Origin: Apostichopus japonicus | Lineage: Eukaryota; Echinodermata; Holothuroidea; Aspidochirotida; Stichopodidae | DNA: 60,000 nucleotides | Assembly (NCBI RefSeq): GCF_037975245.1 | Contig: NC_092576.1 | Span: 41,005,611-41,065,610 of the forward strand | Direction: 5' to 3' | In this document: positions 25,401 to 37,400 of the stretch, one piece after another | Numbering within the stretch: position 1 is the first letter of the stretch | Layout of the letters: every line of letters begins with the position of its first letter | Position numbers and translations under genes: made by a program | The notes under the pieces: model-generated | Told to the model about the DNA's origin: nothing | The model's database searches: none | The model's input: only the letters and a program-made list of their open reading frames with translations

Positions 25401-28400
25401 CAAAACTTTATGGCCCACCAAATTTCAGGCCATTTTTCAGATTCCACCAATTTTGGGCCCATGAGGGATAACCCTCCCCCCCCCCTCTGTTAGCAGAATC
25501 CTGGCCACACCACTGGATATAATTCCTATTTTCCCCCTATTTGACCGCAAATTTCGGACCATCTCTGATGGCCCTATACCCAATGGTCCTTGTGTCCAAG
25601 TTTCATGAAATTCCATCAAACACTGTGCGAGTGGGAGCGGTTTTACCAATTGTTGACAGATAGAGTGATAGACGCCGCACTGTAACAATAGCTCACACCA
25701 GCATGCTGGTATGAGCTAAAAATGCCCCTCTGATGTTGTGACCCCCCCCCACTCTTTGGAAGCTTCCTACCCCCCTGAACATAAATGAAACAAGTATAGT
25801 AGACAATTTTAAGTAATTGTGAGACATCATTCTGAGGAACTTGATTGGTATGCATGCCTATAGTGCTCCAATCTTAAAATAAATCTCTCTAGTTTGTCTT
25901 AAGGGGAAGTGATGTTTATAAAATACAAATACCTATGGTACATTCACATTATGGAGGCATCCAATTGTGGAGTATAAAATTAGACGTAAATTTTAAAGAA
26001 AAACAAAACATTATTTATCAGTGTGCAACAATGATGTCACTCTTGTTTGCTCCAAGTTCACTTTTGGTACGAAAGGTGGCAACTACAACTGTCAATATCT
26101 CACAAACGGTACATAGGAATTGAATACACACCGGAATGCCTAGATTATGTTCCTCTTTAACATATCAAAAAGACATTTTGACCTGGATTATTCTCTTACA
26201 TAAATCTCACCTTAAACAAAATATAAAGCTCTTCTAATTCTTTCTTATCAAAGTCTGTCTCTACTGAGAGGCTCTTAACCACATTCTTCCGAGCAGAATC
26301 TTCAAGTTCCTGGACCACTCTTAGTCTTTGGTTCAGCCGCTGTTTCTCAATAAACTCAGAGGAGATGCGACCGTACTTTTGGTAGGAGTTGAAAATAAGA
26401 TCCCCTATTTCTACCGATGGCTGCCATGTCACCCAAAGAAAAAGAAAAATTGTGATGAGATGGGTAATTAATTTTAAAACATCACACTTCTTTTATGATG
26501 ATAGTCTATGCTGTAAATTAGCTTCTTGAATCCTGGTGCAACCCTCCCCCTCCCCTCCCCCTGTTACCCTTAATCACATAGGTGATCACTTTCTAGTGTT
26601 GTAATGAGCTATGCTTCAAGTCACTAAACTTCAAACAAGAAATGACACAAATCAATTTTGTAATTTTTTTGATTGTAGTGATATGAAATAAAACAGGAGT
26701 ATAGGGACTGAATCTGAAAGGTAGTGGCAATGTCACAAAGTAGGATTAATAGTCACAAAGTAGGATTAATAGTCACAAAGTAGGATTAGTCACAAAGTAT
26801 GATTAATATTTGGCATAAATCTTTTTCTAATAGGGTTGCGAATGAGTGGAACGGTTTGCCTGAGAAAGTTGTACCTGCAAGTAGTGTCAATGGGTTTAAA
26901 AATGCTTTAGACAAACACTTTAAGCATTGTAATCAGGTCTGAGTGTTTGTGTCTTCTGTTTTTTTTCCTCTCTCTATAGGGTCCTTGATGAGGGCTTGAG
27001 TGTCCCTCCTGATCCTTTTTTTCTACTAACTAAACTATTAACTACAGTAGTAAGATGGTGAGTATCTCCCTGGCAAACAAAATTTCATAAGTAATACAGA
27101 TAATGAATCTTTCATAATTAATACAGGTTAACTGCTCACTCAAGGAATGAAATGCTGTTAGCTTTCTTCTAAACTAGTAATATGGTGAGCACCTCACAGG
27201 TTACAAATTATGCATCATTTACACATGTTAATCTCTCACAGAGAGAAAACCTTGCTACAGGCCTTATGGTATCTTAGTGCCTATGTGCATTCCGAAATGG
27301 AAACAACTTATTTCTTTGCCATGTGTCTGATAACATAGATATTACCTACACAGATGTGAGATAATGATATGATATGAGTAAAATGATTGCTTTAAAAACA
27401 ATAGAAATAACAAAGAGAATGTTAACCAATGAATGACAAGGAATATGACTGTGGGTGCAACAGTGGGTGCGTGACAGTGCATGACAGTATGGGGTGAAAG
27501 TGAGTGCCTGGCAGTGGGTATGTAAGGGTGTATGTGACTGCGGGTGTCTGATAGTGGATGCGGCAAGGTGTGTGAAAGTGAGTGTGTTACAGCGGGTGCG
27601 ACAGGGTGTTTGTGACAGTGGGGGTCTGGCAGGGCGTGTGACAGTATGTGTGACAGTATGTGTGAAAGTGAGTGCGTGAAAGTGGGTGTGACAAGGTGTA
27701 TGTGACAATGAATGTGACAGTGGGTGCAACAATGGGTGTCTGACAGTGGGTGTGACAAGGTGTGTGTGTGACAGTGAGTGCGTGACAGTGGGTGTGACAA
27801 GGTGTATGAAACAGTGGGTGTCTGACAGTGGGTGTGACATGGTGTATGTGACAATGGGTGTCTGACAGTGGGTGCGACAAGGTGTGTGTGACAATGAATG
27901 TGACAGTGGGTGCAACAATGGGTGTCTGACAGTGGGTGTGACAAGGTGTGTGTGTGACAGTGACTGCGTGACAGTGGGAGTGACAAGGTGTATGAAACAG
28001 TGAGTGTTTGACAGTGGGTGTGACATGGTGTATGTGACAATGGGTGTCTGACAGTGGGTACCACAAGGTGTGTGTGACAGTGGGTGTGTGACAGTGCTGT
28101 AATCAAATCAGGAAATGTCTTTACCTTAGAGGGTTTGTTACCGGGGGTAAGAGAGGTGATGGTGGTATGAGGCATGTGTGGTAAAGTAGCATCTTTGTTG
28201 TTGACATTGTCCAGGTATTTGCTGAGGGCCATCATAGCGTGGCCATCGTCCTCACACTCCAACAACTCTTCATGATTGGCATCCAACACTGCCAGAGCAA
28301 TCTGAAATATGACCTTTGCCCCGTCATAGAAAAAACAGTCCATTACATTGACAGCACTCTCAAATGGCATGACACTGAAAAAAGAAGAGAAAAAAAGAAA

Positions 28401-31400
28401 AGAGAAGTTTTAGAAACATTTTCGGAATTAATCATACCTCATTTTAAAAATTGAGCCAGAGAGTTAAATACAGGTGGGTAAGAAGAACATGGGCAACTTT
28501 TCCCCACAAAAAAGAAAGTTTTAGAGACATTTTGGGGATTAATAAAACCTCTGTTTTAAAATTGAGACAGAGAGTTAAAGAGAGGTGGGTGAAGGAAGGA
28601 CATGGGGACCTAGTCACAGTTCTACGGTAAGTGTTTGTTTTATAAGTTTTGAACAGCTGAAATGCTAAGAACGTGGTAAGTCTAAATATCATTATGGTCA
28701 AATCCATTCTGCAGATTTCTGGAATGAAAGTGACTGCAATATTGAGCCCCAAGCATCAGGAACTCCCAACAGTTTGGAATGATGGGTGAGAATTCATAAA
28801 TGGGCTTACTTGAAACCAATACTGGGTAACAAACTATTATTTTGTTAAGATGTCTTACCTCAGGAAGATTGTTAAGAACCAAGAAAGTGATATCATACTG
28901 AGAATTCCAAGTTGTTCTAACTTCACTGAAAGCTCTGGAAGATGGTTCCTGGTAAGTAACTCTAAAACACCTGGATGGAGTAAAAAACAGAAAGTCAGTC
29001 AAAACAGAACACTTCAGACAGTTTTATCTAAATGATAGGCAATTTAATTCACTCTGGAAACTTGAAAAGAAAAAAAGAAAAAAACGTAAATACTACGGAA
29101 GTACAGATTAAAAGTGTAAAATAATAAATAAATTAATACTTTGGTCATTACCTTGATCTACTAGGTCAACCATTATCCTAGTGCACTACCCTTCCAGTGT
29201 GATCATATGGTCATTACCTTGATTTACTAGGGATCCTGAAACCCTAGTGCACTACCCTTCCAGTGTGATAATATGCTTATTACCTTGATCTACTAGGGCA
29301 CCTATTATCCTAGTGCAATACCTTTACAGTGTTATAATATGGTCATTACTTTGATCTACTAGGGCACCTATAACCCTAGTGCACTACCCTTACAGTGTGA
29401 TAATATGCTTATATCCTTGATCTACTAGGGCACCTATAACCCTAGTGCACTACTCTTACAGTGTGATAATATGCTTATTACCTTGATCTACTAGGGCACC
29501 TATAACCCTAGTGCACTACCCTTACAGTGTGATAATATAGTCATTACCTTGATCTACTAGGGCACCTATAACCCTAGTGCACTACCCTTACAGTGTGATA
29601 ATATGCTTATCACCTTGATCTACTAGGGCACCTATAACCCTAGTGCACTACTCTTACAGTGTGATAATATGCTTATTACCTTGATCTACTAGGGCACCTA
29701 TAACCCTAGTGTTGTAGTAGTCAGGTATCAGTCTTTCACACATAGCTGTCAGTAGCCAAAATGCCTCTTCTTCACTGACATACAGCAACAACACTGAAGT
29801 AACAATGTTCATGGCCTGGCAGTAACCTTCAACAAAATATGTAAGAAAATACTTCAATGTTTAATGTTCAATGAACAGTGACAACATGTACAGTTCTAAG
29901 AATGTCGAAGACAGAAAATGTTTACTCCAAAGAGCTCAGTGAGTTTACATCAGATGATGTGTCATTTGCACAGTGGCATATTTAAGCACTATATTTATTG
30001 CACTGACCTGCCACTTGAATGGAGGGGGGGGAGGGGTGCCATTGATCACTTTCAATTAAGTCACACAAGCCATCCTAGGATAGTAAACAGGCCTTGTATA
30101 TTTTTGTTAAAAAACTTAGCTAACTGGCGACCGAGTGTAGAAGGGGGGGCGGGCAGAAAAAAAAACTGACTTTGATCATATCATAGACCAAGTTGCATTC
30201 AGTGACAGCAAGGAAGGTGCAGTTATAATTATCATGTAGTGCCATAATTTGTTCATTTAAAAGATTAACAAGTTTGACTTGTATTTTTGAGCTGATATTG
30301 TAGTACAGTTATCTAAAAGATGGGTGTCAGATGTTTGGACAGGGGCGCAATTTGCATGGCCATAGGTGCTATTTTTCATGGATACCCCCATGCTAGTAGA
30401 GCAGCATTGAAGTCTTGGCCAGACTGGATTTGTCAGTTACCAATAAAGAATGAAACAAATGATCTGTGATGTTTGCATTTATGAAGGCAAAACATCAAAG
30501 ATCGGGCTAATGGTTTCACTAGAAGAGGGGCCATTTAGTCTATGGTAATAGTTTGATCTCCTGAGCAGCACATTGTTTAGAGTATGATAGTAAATTTGGA
30601 AGTTTGCTAGTGTCAATGGTTAATATTTCATATAGTTAATAATGATTCTCAGAGTTATGATAGTAAACTTACCGATGGAAGGATTACGGTATGCATAGGC
30701 TATGAGGACTCTCCTTAGGGCAGCTATACCTAATTCTGACTGGAAGGCTGGATGCTCAGGCAGTGACCTAACAAAACAATCAAAATAAAGCAAACTTAAA
30801 GATTCCTCCCATCTATCACTTTAAGGTCACCAAAGGTCACCAAAAGTCACCAAAAGTCACTTTAAGGTCACCAAAGGTCACTAGGAGGTCTACAAAAGTC
30901 ACTTTCAGGTCTCCAAAGGTCAATTTATGGTTACCAAAGGTCACTTTTTTTACCTGTGTAAGTCTCTCTCTATCTCCTCAGCAGCTATGCAGTCTCTGCC
31001 TAAACTCTGTTCCTCTAATGACTGGTAGTAACATGTTAATTGATAATCAACCTACAAGGTCTTACACACACAATGTACATGTAACACTAGTGCACCTCTC
31101 TATCTCCTCAGCAGCTATGCAGTCTCTGCCTAAACTCTGATCCACTAATGACTGGTAGTAACATGTTAATTGATAATCAACCTACAAGGTCTTACACACA
31201 CAATGTACATGTAACACTAGTGCACCTCTCTATCTCCTCAGCAGCTATGCAGTCTCTGCCTAAACTCTGATCCACTAATGACTGGTAGTAACATGTTAAT
31301 TGATAATCAACCTACAAGGTCTTACACACACAATGTACATGTAACACTAGTGCACCTCTCTATCTCCTCAGCAGCTATGCAGTCTCTGCCTAAACTCTGA

Positions 31401-34400
31401 TCCACTAATGACTGGTAGTAACATGTTAATTGATAATCAACCTACAAGGTCTTACACACACAATGTACATGTAACACTAGTGCACCTCTCTATCTCCTCA
31501 GCAGCTATGCAGTCTCTGCCTAAACTCTGATCCACTAATGACTGGTAGCAACATGTTAATTGATAATCAACCTACAAGGTCTTACACACACAATGTACAT
31601 GTAACACTAGTGTACCATACCTGTGTAAGCTAAACTCTGTTCCACTTATGACTGGTAGTAACATGTTAATTGATAATCAACCTACAATGTCTTACACATA
31701 CAATGTACATGTAACACTAGTCCACCATACCTGTGCAGGTCCCTCTCTATCTCCTCGGCAGCTATGCAATCTCTGCCTATACTCTGTTCCTCTAATGACT
31801 GGTAGTAACATGTTAATTGATAATCAACCTACAAGGTCTTACACACACAATGTACATGTAACACTAGTCCACCATACCTGTGTAAGTCTCTCTCTATCTC
31901 CTCAGCAGCTATACAGTCTCTGCCTATACTCTGTTCCACCAATGACTGGTAGTAACCTGGATGAGTTGACATCTGAAAACACAAAGATTATAGATTACTA
32001 TGACAACAGTTCCATTCATGTATCTCAGAGCAACCCTTACAAAGCGTATCTGTCACTTGTTTAAATTTTGGTGAAAATTGTTACACACAAACCACATTTG
32101 TCCCTCTGCCCCTAAAATTAGCACAAGTATGTCTCGAGAAAATGTGCACAAATTCCAAATTACATGAAAATGCAGGGGACCCAGTGGCGGAGCGTCCATA
32201 CAGTCAGCCTGACGGACTCAAATGGACTGCTGGCGCCCTTTTCAGCTTTTTACCACTTTTTACTTATTCAAGTTTACTGACTTTTTTATTGCGCTCTCAA
32301 ATACCTATTGACATTTGTCGCATTTTGTTGGTGTAATTTTCTGACAAATTGGAGACGACACCTATTTATTCACTGTTTATCGGCAAATTAGCAAGGCCCG
32401 GAAAGGGTCATTTCCGGCAATCTAGGGAGCATCTTTACTCAAAAAATTTCTGTACGCTCCGCGCCAACCGTGGTGGCGCTCCGCTTAGATAGTGTCGAAA
32501 GCACTCCCAAAGAAGATTCTCGCCCCCCTGACCAATACCCCTAGCTCGGCCACTGAGGGGACCTATGGCAACTGCTGTAAGAAATATTGACAACAGAGGG
32601 TATACTGCAGATTGGGGGAGATGTAGGGAGTCTACCAGTTAATTCATTACATCTGATCCCATTACATATGTAAGATATAGGGACGAGAAGCTGATAGATT
32701 TGAAGTGGTGAACCAAAGTTTCAGACATGGTTTGAAATTAAAAATAAGGTGTGACCCCTATCATGGTTACCAGCAAAAGCTGGAGTGCCCATAGGGTGGG
32801 GACTGGGGGGGACAATCAAGATGTTTTGTGATTTCTCCAGATAAATCCAAAATCCTTGTATTAAAGATGAAATGGCTAAATTATTCAGATCATGAAATAA
32901 CAAACCTTATTTGTAAATGTATAATATGATTAATTCAATTTGTTATAAGATGTCACCAGAGGGGTTAATATGCCTCATATGGGGTGTGGCAGGGGAAGGG
33001 TAAATACCTCATTAACAGCTCCAGAAAATAACATCCATATTTCGCCTCTGTATTTCTCAGGAACTCCTTTAATGATAAGCTGTAAGGTCTCAGTTGTACG
33101 GTACATGCAGACACCCCTGTGCAAGGATTAAAGTAAAAATTATTAACAACATTGGATCAAAGAGAGGGTGATAAATGGTTGTTAATCCAATGTAATATCG
33201 CACTGAACCCATAGAGCATGGTGATTGAAATATACCACAACTCTGTTTCTGATAAAATATTTCAAACATGAATGACCTGAAATTAGAATTTGGACTGCTT
33301 TCTTATGCCAACATATATTATATATTTACCTGCCACTCTGTTGCAATTACATATTTCCTACAGTACATTCCAAGTGTTTTTTTTTGCCTCCCATATGCTA
33401 ACCTTCATCCTCTTAAACCATAACCTTCATCCACTATCTACCATAACCTTCATTCTCTCTCTACCATAACCTTTATTCACTCCATCATAGTCCTTAGTGC
33501 AGAGTTTAACATCTTTACCATCAAATTCATCTCTTACCTCCCATATTCTCTGAAATGATCATCCCAAAGGTGTTCTTTCACCGATTCCTTGGCTGAAATT
33601 TCATCAGATCCCCGTCGATTGAATAGTGTGACCAGAGCTGGTTGGAACTGATCCCCAAGACTACCAGTGTCTTCACTGGAACCTTCAGCTTGAACTATTT
33701 AAGAGAGATATTAAGAGGTCAAGGACTCAAAAGTAATGAAATTTAACTGGAATGTTGAGAAAATATGAATATGAGCAACTTTGTTGAAAGAAATTATTGT
33801 CTCTATGGATCAAACAAATTGTGCATTTAACACAGCAACTACCTATGGTCCTGCACTTCCTTGGACTTGACCTACATTCTTGTACATCCCAAATATTAAC
33901 AACCTTGGAAGCTACTTTTCATATTTTGAAATGATGCCCTAATTAAACCTAGAAATGAGTCAAATGACTTTCATTCTAAATTCTTGAATGCAAAAAATGC
34001 CCCTATTTATCACACAGTATCATCGTCGAATCAAATTTAAGAAAAAAAAAAATCAACTAATGATCTTCAACGAAAAAAAAATTAGAATGCAAAAATAGAC
34101 TGAGTGGTAACAAGGTACATCTTTACCAACAACTGCCACATCAAATTTATGAACAAATGATGTGAGAAATAAATCATCAAAATATGTAGAGAGGGACACT
34201 ATGTGCCTTTTCTAGTGTTAGTAGCAGTTCCAGCATTTAGGAAGGTAAAGCAGAGAGGAAGAAATTGGAGGCCAAAGAAAGTTTTGGTGAGAACAAAATG
34301 TATTATAATTCATTGATCCTGCTTTCAGGATAATAATTTCATCATCACAAACTAGTTTTTGGAAGTAAGTGGTCTTTGAAAGAGAGTCTAAAAGAGTCAA

Positions 34401-37400
34401 GCCATTAATACCTAAAGAAAAGAAACCCTGGGATGGCTGAAAAGTTTTAGAAGTTTCTCCCGGTAACTCAAGTATTAAATGCAGAAGAACTGAATGGATA
34501 GATGAGTAAACTGTATTGTATTTTCGTGATATGGTTGTGGTCATGCCAAATCTCAGCTGCAAATTGAAAAGCAAAATATGAGCAACGCAGGATATTTGAC
34601 AAAGTGAACATATTTGAAAGTTATTGGCTTTGTTTCATGATGTTTTATGTTTCAACATTCATTTTGCATGTTGGATGAATAAGAAGTTTGATCAAAGTCC
34701 CTTGATACCTGCAATAGAGTAATGAAGCATCAACACTGATGTCTAATACCATCGAAAAATGTAAATCAAACACGAAAGAAGGACTCATTGAATCTTCGAC
34801 TTTTAGTCATGAGTGAGGCTAAATTAAAATGTTCTAGATTTATTTCATGGCATTTAGGTTGAGAAGCAGCCATTGGTGCCAGCCAAATGTGTCGGTGTGG
34901 AGGGTGAGAAGCAGGGGTCATGTGTATAGGCTTGGTACATTAGGTAAAGAAGTAACCATTGGCCCCAGCCAAATGTGTCAGTGTGGAGTGTGAGAAGCAG
35001 GGGCCATGTGCATAAGCTTGGTACATTAGGTTGAAAAGCAACCATTGGCCCCAGCAAAATGTGTCAGTGTGGAGGGTGAAAAGCAGGGCCATGTGTATAA
35101 GCTTGGTACATTAGGTTGAGAAGCAACCATTGGTCTCAGTAAAATGTGTCAGTGTGGAGGGTGAGAAGCAGGGCCATGTGCATAAACTTGAGAAGCAACC
35201 ATTGGTCTCAGTAAAATGTGTCAGGGTGGAGGGTGAGAAGCAGGGCCATGTGTATAAGCTTGGTACATTAGGTTGAAAAGCAACCATTGGTCCCAGCCAA
35301 ATGTGTCAGTGTGGAGGGTGAAAAGCAGGGCCATGTGTATAAGCTTGGTACATTAGGTTGAGAAGCAACCATTGGTCCCAGCAAAATGTGTCAGGGTGGA
35401 GGGTGAGAAGCAGGGCCATGTGCATAAGCTTGGTATATTAGGTCCAGAAGCAACCATTGGTCCCAGCAAAATGTTTCAGTATTGAGAGTGAGAAGCTTGT
35501 GCATAAGCTTGGCACATCAGGGTGCTATCATAAAGAGACAACTAAGTGAGGTACAGTGTGTTCATATTTTAAAGCAGCATTTCAACTTGAAATTAAGACA
35601 ATCGTTAATAACTATGAAAAACAAACAAGGAAAATAACATAGAGGGGAATATACTTTTTACTTTTGTCTAACAAAATAGTACCAGTTATGAGGAGAAAGG
35701 TAAAGCTACACTTAATGATGTTATTCCGAAAAAAAAAAAACATTAAATTTGGACCATTATTCTTTTTAAAATTTTTGTTTAAATTGTGAGTCTTAATTTC
35801 CTAGCTATAAGGAAAGTCAAACATGGTTGTCCATATCCACATAGATTGCCAGATTTAACTAACATTTAACTAACCAGAATGCAACTTTAAAAAGCAGAAA
35901 GCAAGTTAAAGACAGAAGATGCAAAGTGAAAGGTTGATAGGTAAAAATAAGTATTAATTCATCATATCTTGATATGAATGAGTTATAAATATGTGTAACT
36001 CAACACATGGGTTATAAATATTTAAAAAAGTAACTCAACGCTTGGTTATTTAAAAAAATCTGCAACGGTTGCTACACAAAATCTCCCACTATGCAAGAAA
36101 TTGAGGAAACACAACATAGCTGTCACATTTTGTAGCTGTTAGATTTCATAGCTGTATAAAGATTTGTTTCATGCTGTTAACACTCGTACAAGACAACTGA
36201 TATTTCCATTATTCATCCGGTTACCACTTCTAGCATAATTTGATCAACTTGGGATAAATGTTACAATCAAAAAACAAATTAGCTGCTAGCTGTGGAATTT
36301 GTAGGTTCAAAAGAGGAACTGCATGGTGGTCAAGAAACCAAAGTTGGTCAGTGTGGGATACATGCACATATCTATATTCATACAATGAAAATGCACCAGT
36401 TATCTCTAATTCTACAACTTTCTGTTATTTTCAAACCTTAGCTCTGATTAGTGAATACAGTGTCATGTGACCATATTTTAGACAAACGTTCCTTGCTTTG
36501 AAATTTAGTCATGAAGGCAACAGATTACACGCTTTTCTCAAACTTTAGGGTAAATAAATAGTTGTATGACTGCCTCCATTAGCATTGCCTTGCCTGGTAT
36601 TCCATAAAAGGCAGTCCAAAGGAATTTATTCCTTCATTGGTCTTCAACAACATATGAACCAACCAATCTTATTTGTTGTTGTGTTCATGCTACATTACCT
36701 TATCATCTAGGGATAACAAATGGTTCACATCAATTGCTCCCCTTTCCTATGCCACCCCCTCCAATCTATTGATGGTATGATTGTACCAAAAAGTAGCATC
36801 ATATCATTTTGCCTACACAGTAATGATATTTTCCAATGCTAATTACAGAATAAGTATACAACGCAGGTCGATCATATCGATCTGTTTCAAATATTTACAC
36901 ATGGAGAGCTCAGCAGATAGACAGATGGAAGCTTTGCAAGTGAATTAAAAACAGCTACAAAATCTGAAAAGCAAATACTGCACATATGTCTGTCCTTGAA
37001 GAAACAGACAAAATTAAAACATTAATCATTGAAAAAGCAGGTGCAGTTTAGCATATATGTTAGTACCCTACTCACATGAGACAGTGTTAGTAATATCCAC
37101 ATCATACACAAATGTAGTGTATGACATGCCTGAGTGAGTGGCTGTGTTAAATGTGAGAAAAACAAAGAGGCAGGTGTTATGAGACTAGGGCTCTTTATAT
37201 AAATCCCAACAAAAAGTACATTTTAAAAGAAAAATTGTGTGTGTTTTGGGCAAATTAATCTCTTTTAATGATTACATAAGGTTATTATAAGGTGAAGAAG
37301 TGATGAAGATATGTAAGTGCTGAATGAATGAAACACAATCTGAGAAAAATCTAAGGCAAATAAAGTAAATATCATTATATTATATTTAATAGGAAAGAAA

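Noticed and set aside
27342-28124. Long minus-strand open frames continuing beyond exon 19
   Set aside because: They are a GT-rich minisatellite lacking stops. The exon ends at a good donor (AAG|GTAAAG) whose phase fits exon 20.
29146-31972. CRISPR-like repeat-spacer appearance
   Set aside because: Units are contiguous tandem repeats with constant spacers, derived from exon ends in a eukaryotic intron.
31648-32064. Plus-strand 138-codon frame with internal repeats
   Set aside because: Reads through the antisense of the exon 15-derived array; no gene features.
34218-34574. Minus-strand 118-codon frame in intron 12
   Set aside because: No recognised similarity and no convincing splice sites; the TBC1D9 frame is complete without it.
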